This document shows, piece after piece, positions 40,547-52,317 of a DNA stretch of 64,000 bases (the first letter of the stretch is position 1; every line of letters begins with the position of its first letter). The notes under the pieces were generated by a model, which saw nothing but the letters and a program-made list of their open reading frames with translations, made no database searches and had not been told where the DNA came from. Origin of the DNA: Yponomeuta sedellus. Taxonomy: Eukaryota; Arthropoda; Insecta; Lepidoptera; Yponomeutidae. The translations under genes and the position numbers were made by a program. Location: contig OW203748.1 in NCBI GenBank assembly GCA_934045075.1, positions 10,432,794 to 10,496,793 of the forward strand, read 5' to 3'.

Positions 40547-41454
40547 ATGTCTACTGCTCGTGTTAACCTTAGAAAAGACAATAAATCTTTTATCTATTCT
40601 TTATTCTTACAGTATTTATTAAAAGAAAATTCCACTAGAGCGCCTTTAAGAAGGAGTTAAAGCTGATTTGTAACAAGAATTCCTCTCATACAACTTGGAA
40701 GCGTTTTATTGGGATTGTCTTTTATAAATACCTAACACGATTAATTTACATTATTTTAGAGACTTTTCATTTTATGAACCAGTAGGAGATTTTTACACTC
40801 ATATCTCAAAAATTACTCTGGCGCAATGAGGGGGATTCGATTCAGTACATAACCAGAGCACGGCCTTGTTGGAAACCTTGAACGAAGAATGTTTTCGACA
40901 TGAAATGGCCAAAGCAACACTTTTATCTTCCTAGGTGCCACATGTGAAAATTTGGGTATATGTTATTCAAATAGCCGGACGGGTTCCCTATTTCATACCG
41001 AAAATTCTTTGTTCGAAATACGGTTCACCAACGAATGATACTTCGAGCGATTGTTCGACGCCTTATTCAATCGAATGTTTATACACCGACTGCTTGTTGG
41101 TTCGATGCCTCTTTACATCGAAAAGTTTACTGCGGTGCTTTTTGATGCGACGGTTAATTTTATCAAATGTTAATGCACCGATAGCTATTAGTTTAGTTCG
41201 GTGCCTTGTTACATCATTATCATCTAGTCCTGAAGATGGGAACCCGTCTGGACGGATATGTATATTATTCAACACAGGGATAGATTCTATCTTCTAGCTT
41301 TGTATCCCGAAAAACGCACATCAAACGAAGTCACGAACAATGTCTTACAAAACATAATATAATCAAACTAGACTCTTGCGCTGAATTTCTTTATTGAGGT
41401 CAGGTCGGGTCAGGCCACCGAAATCGATAGTGAAGAGCGGCCCGACGACGCCTA

Positions 41455-42365
41455 ACTTGGCGTGCGTGCTTGCAATGAGTGAATATCGATGAAGCCAAAG
41501 AGATCAGAATCTGGCCGTGGGGATTGGCAGAGGTTTCCATAGTTCTTGCCGTACTAGATTACGGTTTTGTTATAGACCCAACGGCGCCGGCGTGCGTGCG
41601 TTTGACCACTAATGAATGTTAAGAGGCGAAAGGTATCTGTTTGGCAGGATCACAAATCACACAAAGTATTGGTATTTGATCGTGGCTCGTGGCAGACCGT
41701 GGTCGTCGAGGTTAACAGAGATGTTAATTGTTCATGCCATACCAAATAAGGGTTTTGTTGTGTACGCAATCCGATACGTGCAAGGACTAATGGATTTTAA
41801 TGAAACAATGTGTCAGGATCGTGGCAAATAGCCGCGGTCGTCGAGGTTAGCATAGGTGTTCATTGTTCAACGGAGTAGTGCCTGCAAGGGCGCCCGCAGA
41901 TGGGGTCGCGGTAGACTGCGCAAGCGTTCCCGTGGTCGCGTCCCTTGTGAGTACGGAGGAACACCCCAGGAGTTTTAGTTGGTATGTATGTTGGTATGTA
42001 TGTTGCCCTTTTCAGGGCGGGGAGTCCGACATGACCACCGCGCTCCCCCGAGCTGGTGGTACCCGTAATAGGGTTCCTCCTGGGTTAAAAAAAAGGTGCT
42101 CGTTGTTCATGCCATACCAAATAACGGTTTTGTTGTGTACCCAATACAACACGTGCAAGGACTAACGGATGTTAATGAAACAAAAAAATCTGTCAGGATC
42201 GTGGCAAGTGGCGAAACCTGGTTGTCGGGATTGGCAGAGGTTTTAATAGTTCATGCCATACCAGATAACGATTTTGTTGCGGATACATTCCGGCGCGTGA
42301 AACGTCTAATGAATGTTGATGAATAAATCTGGCCAGATCGTGGCATATGGCAGGCTCTGATCTCC
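41455..42365 (+). pseudogene. Cluster of degenerate LINE C-terminal/3' blocks
   Basis: The block CATGCCATACCA-AATAACGGTTTTGTTGTG ... AATG(T/A)TGATGAA ... CAGGATCGTGGCAA(G/A)TGGC recurs imperfectly at about 41595-41845, 42090-42235 and 42240-42360. It is interrupted at 41870-42080 by a segment with AGTCCGACATGACCACCGCG. It is related to 19857-19980. No intact frame. Confidence 0.5.
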
Positions 42366-42690
42366 GCCTCGATATCAACCCTTTATATGTCCCCACTGCT
42401 GGAGCACGGGTCTCTTCCTGCATCGCAGGAAGGTTAGGCCATACTCCACCACGGGGGCCAAGTCCGGGTTGGTGGAGTATTGTAAGACAGTGGCGGGCCT
42501 TACTGTCAGACGTTATCAAGCCGCCCATAAGGCCTCTGACATGGCTTAACGTAACTTGCGAAGCACGGAAGCGCTCGGAAAAAATGCCACTAGCGGTAGT
42601 CACGAGATGGTCACCCATCCAGTGCCCGACCGCGCCTGTTGTTGTGTAAGCCAAGTGATTGATTCCAATCGTTGAGCTAGGCCACGAGCG
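42366..42690 (+). mobile_element. Family X, copy 10
   Basis: Complete start (GATATCAACCCTTTATATG). It has a deletion of the GACTGCCATTATATGACAGC segment, then the 3' end to CAAGTGATTGATTCCAATCG. Confidence 0.75.
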
Positions 42691-42699
42691 CTTCATATC

Positions 42700-43350
42700 C
42701 GCCTACTCATCCACTAATGTTGTTGTTATGGTGGATCTAAAAGTAAATATCGCATTGAAGAGCGCTTAGACTCCTTTTCGGCGACATCAGAATAGTCTGT
42801 AGATATTTTTGCTCTACAAGGGTAGAAAATAAACAGTTTGGGTATTATACTGTTGTAATTATGTTTTTTTTTTGGGTTTGCGATCCCAATAGTAACAAAC
42901 CAAGTTTTCAATCTTCTTGTGGAATGTGTGCCGCCATCTTGAATTGAAATGTCTTATTATCACTTTTTAAACAAACATTTTACTTTCCTTCAATTGTAAA
43001 TATTTTGTGCTCGGTTTTTTTCCATTTACAATAAAGAATATTCTTATCTTCTCTTCTTAACGGTTTCCCGGAATGTCGTACTACAAAATAAACATGTGTG
43101 CAAAAAGTGTAAGTGATTTTGTCTAGTTAATACTTCTCATAGACTTTTTGTTATGGAGTCAAGTGCTAAGGCATCAGATCAAAAATTCTGGTCAAAAATT
43201 TTGGATTTTATGGGGATTCCAACCTGCTAACTATTTATTTCCCACCTTTTGCATAGGCCTTCACATTTTCCCACAAACTGGACTAGAAGTCACTTCTGCT
43301 TTTTCACTTTTACTCCGCTTTATCCTTGTTGTGGACCCCAACCTGACATG
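42700..43350. other. Spacer 3' of the 434-aa gene
   Basis: No gene recognised. 43220-43245 and 43340-43375 share CCAACCTG..AACTATTTATTTC.CACCTTTTG as a short direct repeat, the second copy containing the poly(A) signal of the - strand gene. Confidence 0.4.
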
Positions 43351-43357
43351 ACAACTA

Positions 43358-43363
43358 TTTATT
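43358..43363 (-). terminator. Poly(A) signal of the 434-aa gene
   Basis: TTTATT on the + strand (AATAAA on the gene strand), 49 bases past the stop codon. Confidence 0.5.
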
Positions 43364-43411
43364 TCACACCTTTTGAAGGAGTATCTTCTCCTATTTCCCT
43401 TTCACTCCTCC

Positions 43412-44716
43412 TTAGATATTCTTATTTTTAAGTACTCTTTTGCTCTTCGGCGGTAGCTTAAATTTGTCGTGCTTGACGCACGCCCAAAGCTCGTTGATCA
43501 CCTTCTCGCGGTCGTACTTGTACTCCGGAGGTAAAGGCAACAAGTCCACGGTGCGTGAAATTTGCTGATGAAGACGTCTTGTTATTTCGCAGGTAGTCAG
43601 GTTCGCTGTGACGGTTATGTCGTGGAGGTTACGCGCGAACCTGTCCAGTTGTTGGGCTAGTGACTGGTGATTTGCACTCGGTAAGAACTTCTGACGTTTA
43701 CTCCAGACTTCGAGCTCTGCTCGCACTTCTCCGTAACTCTTCGGATAATCAAACAGATCCTTGCAACAGCTCTCCACGCTTGCTTTTTCCCTCTCTTCGC
43801 GGTCGCGTTCGCCAATGATGGGCACGTCAATGCTTTTGATTTTCTCTATAAGCTTTCGAAAAGATTCTTTTATGTGGAACTTTGTCCGCTGACTGGCTCG
43901 GGAGCACTTCTGCCCGAATGCTCCGCATGTTTGTGTTGTTTTGATCTTGCAGTCGATGATTTTCTCGACCCAGGGTGGTAGTAAATCTTCACACATGGTG
44001 TCGCAGGTTTGTGTGGGCTCTTCACGCACGTAGTGGCTGATGTTGTTTACCAGCATTGTTACCAGTTGGCTGTCTGAGAAGAGGGTGGATTCTTTTATTT
44101 CCGATGGCAACTCATGGAGCCATGCTGTGACGACGTCTTGTAGACTTTGCTGGTACAACTTCAGTTTTTCTGTGCGCATGCATGCTGAATGTGTTATAGA
44201 ATTTAGGGTTCTAATTTGTTTATCGCTTTCACTGTCTGTTGGATTTAGTGTTTGTATTGCAGAGTTTAGTTTCTGAAGATTTTTAGTTTCGGTTTCTAGC
44301 GTCGTTTGAATTGGTTTATGGGAACTGTGTCCTGTGAGATCGTCAAGGAAATTTCCAACTAAGTTCAAGCCCATTTCGGAATACAGGTTTTGATTAGGCC
44401 ATGCCCCGTTTCCTACAAAGCTCAAAACCGTTGTAGGATTAAGGTGGTGAGTTGAGTCCAGTACGTTCAGGCCCACTTCATAGTTGTTTCTCCCACCCAG
44501 TTCCTCCTTATTCTTGTGCGAGTTGAAGGTTGTTACAGAAATTGCTATTTGGCCCGACGAGGTTTGGTCTTCTTGTGAGTCATTGTTTTCAGAATCCAGT
44601 TTGTCGCCAGACTCTGTTTCTTCATTTTCAGGGGAATAAGAAGTTATTGAGGATTTTAGTTTTAGACTCGGTTTACTTTCATTATCTGCCAAGTCCAGTT
44701 TGATAGTGGAATTCAT
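43412..44716 (-). CDS. Partial, inverted paralogue of the giant W-x-LP protein (434 aa)
   Basis: Intact frame from ATG 44716 (context GAAAAAATG) to a stop at 43412. The first 185 residues are acidic, Ser/Asn-rich and match nothing I see in the giant protein. From about residue 186 to the end it follows 30200-30870 of the giant exon. Shared motifs include VTAWLHELPSEIKES (IKSWLRELPRKIIES), DSQLVTMLVNNIS, SIDVPIIGERDREE (SINVPIIGDKVREE), CCKDLFDYPKSY and NLTTCEITRR, with 8 or more conserved Cys positions. Divergence is high at nucleotide level, so the duplication is old, yet the frame has no stop. It is intronless, like the exon it derives from, so retrocopy and DNA duplication cannot be told apart. 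Function unknown. Confidence 0.82.
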   Translation of the reverse strand: MNSTIKLDLADNESKPSLKLKSSITSYSPENEETESGDKLDSENNDSQEDQTSSGQIAISVTTFNSHKNKEELGGRNNYEVGLNVLDSTHHLNPTTVLSFVGNGAWPNQNLYSEMGLNLVGNFLDDLTGHSSHKPIQTTLETETKNLQKLNSAIQTLNPTDSESDKQIRTLNSITHSACMRTEKLKLYQQSLQDVVTAWLHELPSEIKESTLFSDSQLVTMLVNNISHYVREEPTQTCDTMCEDLLPPWVEKIIDCKIKTTQTCGAFGQKCSRASQRTKFHIKESFRKLIEKIKSIDVPIIGERDREEREKASVESCCKDLFDYPKSYGEVRAELEVWSKRQKFLPSANHQSLAQQLDRFARNLHDITVTANLTTCEITRRLHQQISRTVDLLPLPPEYKYDREKVINELWACVKHDKFKLPPKSKRVLKNKNI

Positions 44717-44756
44717 TTTTTCTGTTTTGCCTCTATAGTCTTCCAGGCCTTATATT

Positions 44757-45250
44757 ATATATTTAGTTAATATTTTCCTTCAGCTCTTCATGGCGATCTT
44801 CGTACGTTTTTTAATGCTTTCCTTTCTAGTTTTTAATCATTCACTTTCATAACATCTTCAAAAGCTTTCTAATAGGATGGATTACTTTAGATCACCGCTT
44901 AGCCAGTATTTAATTTGCTAAATTACTCACAATGAAATTAAGATGTTGTTTCTTACATTTTCATCGAGAAGTTGAGCCAATTTTGGTATGGTTTGAATCA
45001 AACACCACAACACAGATTTCACCAAACATGGTTGTGGCTGTCTTTTATTCGACTGTTTTGTCTTCCATGCTTAGTACTGTTTTTTTTTTTCGATTATATA
45101 GTGGGGCTAATTCCAACTATATTGGTGGATTGCGATCCATCATCCATTTTAATTTACAGACGAAATTTCAATAATTTCATAATTTGCATCCTCACGGCTT
45201 GCTTCAAAGTACTGACACATTTCACACCACAGACTAAATAATTTTACACT
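44757..45250. other. Upstream region of the 434-aa gene
   Basis: AT-rich; TATATATTTAG-type runs at 44755-44775 could serve as a TATA box for the - strand gene about 50 bases before its ATG. A hairpin (TTCAATATCACTGA...TCAGTGATATTGAA) lies at 45256-45292. Nothing else recognised. Confidence 0.3.
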
Positions 45251-45339
45251 GACAGTTTCAATATCACTGACCTGCATGATCAGTGATATTGAAGCTACCT
45301 ACCTACCTACCTATTACCAACCTATTACTGACATATTAT

Positions 45340-45517
45340 GTCAGAGGCGTTATCGGCGGCTTGATAACTTCTGACAGTAAGTGACAGTGACTGTCTTACA
45401 ATCCTCCACAAAACCGGACTTGGCCCTCGCGGTGGATTATGGCCTAACCTTCCTGCGATGCAGACAGAGACCCGTGCCGGAGCAGTGGAGACATACAAGG
45501 GTTGATATCGATCGAAG
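45340..45517 (-). mobile_element. Family X, copy 11
   Basis: - strand copy from GTCAGAGGCG to CAAGGGTTGATATCG, 5' half only. Confidence 0.7.
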
Positions 45518-45781
45518 CGCTCGGAAAAAATCCTATCGAGGAGTGGTTAATGTACAGTCCACCTCTGACCTATTTAATATATCGTGTGAATCGCGTCAAA
45601 TGACCGCCGCAACGGTTTTTAGGGGTTCGTGGTGCAACGAGAAAGCCTTATAGCTACTGGGGTTTTAGCCCGGGTACGGGCAAACGTGTTTGACCCCCTC
45701 CTTCCGCTGTATAAGAAAAAATAAGAGCCCTTTCCTTTCTGACATCGAAGGGAAGGGAAGGTGTCTTACCCTGCGATTAGC

Positions 45782-45916
45782 GATGCGATGAAATCGATTC
45801 AAGCGCGAATCCGACCAAATTTAGTAGACCCAAAGTATCTCGCACGAAATAGGGTTTTTGTACCTACTGCACTTACATATATATGGATTGGCACTGTAAT
45901 CGATTTCATCGCATCT
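45782..45916. repeat. Inverted-repeat segment
   Basis: 18-bp perfect arms GATGCGATGAAATCGATT / AATCGATTTCATCGCATC, 99-base spacer. Possibly a small MITE. Confidence 0.6.
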
Positions 45917-45959
45917 CGGAACGAACCCTTATGCTTATCGAAAAATGCTTGTAATTGAA

Positions 45960-47135
45960 TATTTACATATTTATCAACCAGCTATAAAATCTTTCTCTTC
46001 ATCTCCACCAAATCGCGATTCACGATCATCATTATAACCGGCCTTAGGTACCTAGCATGGGTCATAATAAGGGACATGTCTTTTTTACAAAGAGTTTTAT
46101 ATGAAACTAAACTTCACTGTGTAATTAGGTCATAGTAGGCGGAGTCATAATAAAAGGAGTCTAAAAGAAAAACAATAATAATATAATAAATTGTTTATTT
46201 CTAATACCAAAATTTTACATGTAAATAAATGACTACAATCGTTTGGTGCTAAATCTATTGTACAATATTCTTGTCGTTGCATTCTGTATACTAAACAAGG
46301 TGAAATACCTGTATCTTAGGAGAAGGTGAAATTAAATTAAAACACAAAACATGTGCGTACAAACTTTCGTCGAGATACATTGAGCGGACGACTGTCGTTC
46401 AATATAACAATATTATTTGCAATTTTTAAACAACCTATTTAGAGGCTAAAAATTCCACCCATGCCGGGATTCGAACCCGTATAACATTATTTGCAAGCAA
46501 GAAAAACAAAAATAAAATAATCAGAGAAAAAAAACAGTTATTAGCCACTCAGATTAAGGTGCGTGTGTTTGTTTGTGAGATTGTGTGTGTGTGTGTGTAC
46601 ACAATACATCAAGAGCGCAGGTCAGTGGCCATAAAAATGGGTGCCCACGCTTAGTCAAAGTAAAAAGTTATTAAAACAAAAATCATGCAAGCGATAAAAC
46701 ATATTGTGTCCAAATGGTAAAAAATATAATTATCAATAGTCACATAATGATATTGAAACATGTTAAACAAAATACAGCGGAATCCACACTTGACTGCTGT
46801 GGTAATCCAATGGGGAGTTTGTCTTTTTGAGTATTAAAAAAAGTAGTTCGCAAGAAGTGTGTAGATGGCGCTGAACTGACTACGTTACTAGCCGTGTCTT
46901 ACGATTTGAGACGATTGATAAACATTGATTGACTAAATATTGTTATTTACATAATGTAAGTTTCGTTTCATGATCTCAAAAATTCAAGAGAAATAATAAA
47001 AAAGTAATGTGGTTTTCCGTACCTTGCAGTAACTTACCAAGTTCAGCGCCATCTATCCAGCGACTAGGGAAGTATTTAGAAAACAATAAAAAGAAAATCC
47101 CTCATTAAACTGTGTTTAGTATTTTTTTCCCATGA
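45960..47135. other. Spacer with little recognised content
   Basis: A tRNA-like SINE tail fragment on the - strand at 46428-46482 (CAACCTATTTAGAGGC, GCCGGGATTCGAACCCG) and a (GT)n run at 46580-46600. No coding exon supported. Confidence 0.4.
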
Positions 47136-47137
47136 AG

Positions 47138-47720
47138 CCTATGAACATCCCACTGCAGGGCACAGGCCTTCTCTCAGAGAGAGAGAGAGAGAGTATGGCC
47201 TTAATGAGGGCTTTTTAGCTCGGCGTTTTTGACAGATGTCAGTTGGGTTCCCCAAAAGCTACTAGATGGCGCCGCGCCTAACTCTGTCTGAGAACGGAGG
47301 TTATTGACACAGAGTATATAGGAGTGACAGAATCATAGAGTAGAAAGAAGACCAGTAACCAATGATACCTTGCTGCATGCTATCAGCTATGCAGAAACGT
47401 TTCTTCAGTTTCTGGTCAGTTAGCCTCCTTCATTCAAATAGGGCAACCGCTAGCGCCATCTATTGAGTAAAAGTGGTACAACTTTATTTTTTTAAGTCTC
47501 TCTGAAAAGCGCTCATTACCACGCGTGGCCACCGCGGATTGGCAATTCCAAGCGCTGACTAGATAGATAGAGATAGATAAGTAATGTTATACAATTGGCG
47601 GTCTTATCGCTTAGAGCGATCTCTTCCAGACAACCTTTATTTGAACACCTCAGACACTCAGGTTTCCTCGCGATGTTTTCCTTCACAGTTTGCGAGTGAT
47701 ATTGCTGGCATAACTTCACA
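47138..47720 (-). repeat. Dispersed repeats with LINE 3' end
   Basis: ACATCCCACTGCAGGGCACAG with a (GA)n run at 47178-47193, then 47510-47550 and 47640-47720 (CACTCAGGTTTCCTCGCGATG) split by a LINE 3' end at 47556-47640 (GGCGGTCTTATCGCTTAGAG). The LINE fragment is inserted into the other repeat. Confidence 0.5.
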
Positions 47721-48054
47721 AACGTAGTACAGTGTTACACAAGAAATAAGTCGCGCGGATGTACCTGCGCAGATGACCAAATTTTGGATGTGCGGCTAGT
47801 TGATCGACCAATCAGATAGTTTCATTTTATGGCAGGCCGCGCGCCTTTGTTGCTATTGGTTGATTCAACGTCATCGATGCAGGTGACTATTAGTTTGGCA
47901 ATATTAGCGTGAGCGAAATAGGTAGCGCTACTGCGGCAATCAATTCTGCACCTTAAAGATCATGTTGAATGTACTTATAGCTTCGGGTACTTTCGTTACA
48001 CTTTTTCCTAGTCTGCGCGAACGTAGATTCCGGAAGGGACTTTTATGATGTGTA

Positions 48055-48287
48055 CAGTCTATTTATTCTTACTTGTCCAATTTAGTAAACAAGATTCTAA
48101 CCTTAAAATTGAGGTTAGATGCCTAAACTAGACATTTTCTCGCAATTTCATGAACTATGTTTATAAAATTGGCAAGAGTGTTCCAGGTTACTTCATTTAT
48201 GGAAATATGGCAGTTTTGGACTAAAAAGTCACAGTTTAAGGGTAGAATCTTGTTTACTAAATTGGACAAGTAAGAATAAATAGACTG
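48055..48287. mobile_element. MITE family 4, copy 2, TA-flanked
   Basis: CAGTCTATTTATTCTTACTT ... AAGTAAGAATAAATAGACTG between TA dinucleotides; 233 bp; same family as 38215-38460. Confidence 0.85.
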
Positions 48288-48345
48288 TAATACTGTACAT
48301 AACTTAGAAAACAAAGTCATTGGTACATGCCCGCACTGGAAATCG

Positions 48346-48651
48346 AACCTGGGAGTGAATTCTCACTTCATTAGCCAATAATTCGTATACGATTCTAAGT
48401 TAAGGCTTAAGGCCTAAGACTTGAATAAATTCTACGTAAAATGTCGAGTGACACCCAAAATCTGTACTCTGAACGCCATGCTACATTGAATTTAAAAAAA
48501 TAAATGTTTTTATTTATTTATTAATCATTTAAATGTCTAGGCTCTGTCGAGTTATCTTATCCTATTTTTATGCGACAAATGTCTAATCCTTCGAATATTT
48601 TGCGTCTACGCTTTCAATTTGCATGGGCGAGAATCGACTCCCTGGGTCTTT
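48346..48651 (+). mobile_element. MITE family 2, copy 2
   Basis: GGGAGTGAATTCTCACTTC ... GAGAATCGACTCCC; shares the internal GCGACAAATGTCTAATCCTT. Confidence 0.65.
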
Positions 48652-48779
48652 CGCTTCGCGTGTAGTTTAGTAAGTTGTAGTTTAGGTAGAGTAGTAATTT
48701 ATAGTATAATTGTAACTTTGCGTAGTTAGTTAGACCTGAGATAGTCTCATAGTTGGGCCATTGTACGTAGCAAGCGCTG

Positions 48780-48975
48780 AGGTACGCTAACACCTCAGAC
48801 ACTAGGGTTTCCTTACCATGTTTTTCCTTCACTGTCGGCGAGTGGTATTGCTACTATAATTTCACAAATGTACGTAACTTAGAAAACTAAGTCATTGGTA
48901 CATGCCGGGGTTTGAACCCACGACCTTCCGATTGAGAGGCCGGCGTTCTACACCGCTCCGCTACCACCGCCGCCA
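48780..48975 (-). mobile_element. SINE-like repeat with tRNA-like head
   Basis: The - strand begins GGCGGCGGTGGTAGCGGAGC, has CGTGGGTTCAAACCCCGGC (B-box-like), and runs into the GGAAACCCTAGTGTCTGAGG block. It shows how that dispersed block can be linked to a Pol III type head. Confidence 0.55.
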
Positions 48976-49474
48976 TAACTATGCGTATATTTTATGCGCT
49001 TACGCAGGAACTGTGAATACTCCCTTCACCCCCTGTAATAAAATAGGGGGCGAAGTCTCCTCTCCGAATCGTCTAACGCGATAAAAACACAATTACTTTA
49101 GGACGTTATTCAAAACTATAATTAGGTGTTTTCTTACGGAACCCTGAACAAGGTTGGGATCCCCCTTGGCTGTATGTTTGCCCTCATGACCCAAAAGATT
49201 AATTTATAGCTATGATGGAGTGATATTCAAATTTCAACGGTCAGCAGACTCAGAAGGTAGGCATTGGTAGTAAATTGGTTATACACAGTTCCAGGTCAAC
49301 GTTACCTGGATAAAAACAAACACCTCTATGACACGATCGATTCGTCATACACAGTGTAAGCAATAACTATCGTAATATGAGTTTTCAGTGTTGTAAAGCT
49401 TGTCTTAATGAGATTTTTTATTTATTACCAGATTGTGGCGGAGCCCAAAAGCAGGGTAATATGTTTCACTCGTT

Positions 49475-49632
49475 TGTATGTATGTATGTATGTATGTATG
49501 TATGTATGTATGTATGTATGTATGTATGTATGTATGTATGTATGTATGTATGTATGTATGTATGTATGTATGTATGTATGTATGTATGTATGTATGTATG
49601 TATGTATGTATGTATGTATGTATGTATGTATG

Positions 49633-49662
<30 letters not shown>
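49475..49662. repeat. (GTAT)n microsatellite
   Basis: About 47 perfect copies, 188 bp. The open frames MYVC... across it are repeat artefacts. Confidence 0.97.
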
Positions 49663-49664
<2 letters not shown>

Positions 49665-50370
49665 GTAAATATTATATATTTAGCAAAACGTGATTGGCTG
49701 TGTACGGTGTCTGGTGGCCCCTACGCTAGGTAAATCTTGTATCGAGGGCTCCCGTTTGTGGATTTCTAACAGTAGAAAGTGCCACGGAGGCAGGTAGGGT
49801 GTTGCAGAAAAACTAAAGATTTATTTAAACTAAAGATATACTTATTAAACTAGAAGAAACTAAATTATTACATTTTTCTCGTTATTGAGGAAAAGTGTTT
49901 CCTCATAAATTCCTAACCAATAGTCAGATTTTGATAAATAATATCACAAACGGTCTACGCGATCATTTGTACAAAAATTTGAATTAATAAGAACCGTCAA
50001 CGCTACTCTGAGCTTTAATTACTGAGCAACATTGTAACTAACTTGGCCTCGCCTGATTAGTAAGCTCACCTCACTAGCCGGTTATTGGTAATTTTTATTC
50101 CAGTTTTTAAAGCGATCGTCTCTATAGGGAGGTAGTCTCTATAGGGACTCTAGTGTGCCAAATCGAGCGAGTCAGGATGGTCATACTCACACACCAAGAG
50201 AAGTGGTGTGATTTATTTTCGCCATTCAATCATTTTTTTTTTCTTAGGGTGGGTGTGTTTTCGTTCTTGTGATGTCCTTAGAATGTTCTTGTGATATTAT
50301 TGTAAATCCTAGATTAGGAGCCCGTAACCATAAATGTAAACCTGTTTTACAATAAAGTTTTTTTCATTTC
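49665..50370. other. Spacer without recognised gene
   Basis: AT-rich, ending in TGTTTTACAATAAAGTTTTTTTC (about 50340), probably a retroelement 3' end. Contains AGGGAGGTAGTCTCTATAGG. No exon supported. Confidence 0.4.
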
Positions 50371-50375
50371 ATTAC

Positions 50376-50681
50376 TTACAAGGGCCTATTATGCTAATTT
50401 GCACACGACACGATCCCTTGTCCTGGTCCCAAACTAGGATACCCTGTGCTAAGGTAACTAGGCTACTTCGAAATTAATTTTACAATTATGAAAATAATTA
50501 GAAAATATATTTTATTATAAATACCTGACTTACTTTCTTAATAATAATAATTATTATTATTCTTAAAACCACTTAAGTGAAAGTGTGACAAGGGATCGTG
50601 TTGTGTGGACATTATTATAATAATTTCCTAATATTTCTTGAGATTTCCGCACTTGGACTCATAATAGGCCCTTGTAAGCAA
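50376..50681. mobile_element. Inverted-repeat element holding a LINE 3' end
   Basis: TTACAAGGGCCTATTATG (left) and CATAATAGGCCCTTGTAA (right) are exact inverted repeats, with a second pair inside (CACGATCCCTTGTC / GACAAGGGATCGTG). The segment between the inner pair (CTTCGAAATTAATTTTAC...) recurs just outside at 50735-50890, so a retroelement end was copied or captured. Confidence 0.65.
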
Positions 50682-50894
50682 TATAATTAAAAAAACTTTA
50701 CCTATTGTAAAACAGGGTTACAATTGTGGTTACTGGCTTCCAATCTAGGATTCCTTATGCTATGAGTAGCCAGGTTACTTCGAAATTAGTTTTACAATAA
50801 TGAAAATATTTAGAAACTAAATTTTATTATAAGTACCTAACTTACTTAATAATAATTATAATTCTTAAAAACACTTAAGTGAAAGTGAAAATTA

Positions 50895-51595
50895 AGTTGA
50901 CCAATGTTCGTCCAGCAGCGGAGCATTGATGACGAGTCACCGAGTGATTATAATAATTTACAGATTTTTATTAGCGATCTATTGACATTCCATGAAAACA
51001 TATCTGACACAGAGTATACTTAAATTTCGCCTAATAAACGGTTTTAAAAATAACGCGCCGGACACAAAGAGAGTGCTAACGTTGGAACAACGATGGCTAC
51101 GCACCTATCCAACGTTGGAATAATACCGTTGGGCAGTTGGGCTTCCGTCGCGGGAATATAGATCGGGCAAGCGCACAGAGGCACAACTCCTGAGGGAAGC
51201 CTATGTCCGTGGATAAGTACATACTGGATGATATTATATAGAAACTCATTATGATCAGCAAATAAAAGCATTTTAGACAGAGCAATAAATAATTGAGCAG
51301 CAAAATTATTATTAGGGCAAAATTATGTGGTGAATTACTGAAAATACAAAAAAATCATCAATACATAATGCTTAAAATATAATGAGTGACTTTATGTTAG
51401 ACGATGTCTCAGGGAGCAATTCTTGTGGACTGTAGATTGAAAGTCGCAGCACTGTATGAACTAGATAATAATTTATTATTTCACACAGGTAATTCGGTGA
51501 CACAAAGCAAGAAAACAGCTTAATCAACTTAACTAAAAACTAAAACAGTTAATATGACAATATTGGCATTGACTTGTGTTGCCATAAATAACTTA
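50895..51595. other. Spacer without recognised gene
   Basis: No repeat family or exon recognised. Just beyond it (51598-51632) is a hairpin with 15-bp perfect arms (TCCATTAATGTTATC) and a 5-base loop. Confidence 0.4.
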
Positions 51596-51889
51596 TGTCC
51601 ATTAATGTTATCACTAAGATAACATTAATGGAGATAAAATTAATACACTTAAATAACAATAAAAGTTTGTAAGAATAATAATAATTACTTAAAGAGCGTG
51701 AGAGACTTTGGTACCTCCTTTTTATCGAGGTATTTCGGTTCATGTCTTTCGGAGATGATATTTCTCATAAAAGCTATGCATTTAATCACTACGAGCAAGT
51801 GCTTCGTTTTCTAGGTTAGGTAGGTACATAGATATATGTATATTACATACAACTATGTACCTACCGGGTCGGGACGGGTCTAATCGCGA

Positions 51890-51995
51890 TTATTGGATGG
51901 ATGCGGCAAGCTGAAGACAGGGCGCTATGGCGGTCATTGGGAGAGGGCTATGTCCAGCAGTGGACTAAATAATATAGCCTGAAGAAGAAGAATCG
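51890..51995 (+). pseudogene. RTE-like LINE ORF2 end
   Basis: GGATGCGGCAAGCTGAAGAC ... GTCCAGCAGTGGACTAAATA ... CCTGAAGAAGAAGAA, the same C-terminal block as 4385-4580. Confidence 0.65.
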
Positions 51996-52317
51996 TGATT
52001 ATTTATCAGGTAATACGGACTGGTGCTAGGTTACGCCTCGCCATACAGCGAGGCAATACCGCCAGCCTTCTTGGTACACTGCCGCCCGACAGCGATCTGG
52101 CTCAAATATTTTATTCAAATTAGAAAATAGGTTTTAGGTCTAGTTTCGTTTTTATATAAATAGTCAAATTATTGAAAAAAAATATAATGTGCCATTACTT
52201 AGATTTAAGTAATCATGGTTGTATTTTTCTGAAATAAAGTGTTCTCTGTCAAAAAAAGGTAAAACGTAATTAAGAAATGTAAGAGTATATGTTGCTTACC
52301 TATATGTATTTAATTGC

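Noticed and set aside
42193..42696. - strand 167-codon frame, and similar frames at 2363, 20118, 21379, 21500, 59556
   Set aside because: All lie in Family X copies and read repeat sequence; the same peptides (GLTFLRCRKRPVPQ, GHTPPRGPSPGWW) recur in several frames and strands.
49377..49733. + strand open frames reading MYVC repeats
   Set aside because: Same reason: frames across a (GTAT)n microsatellite.
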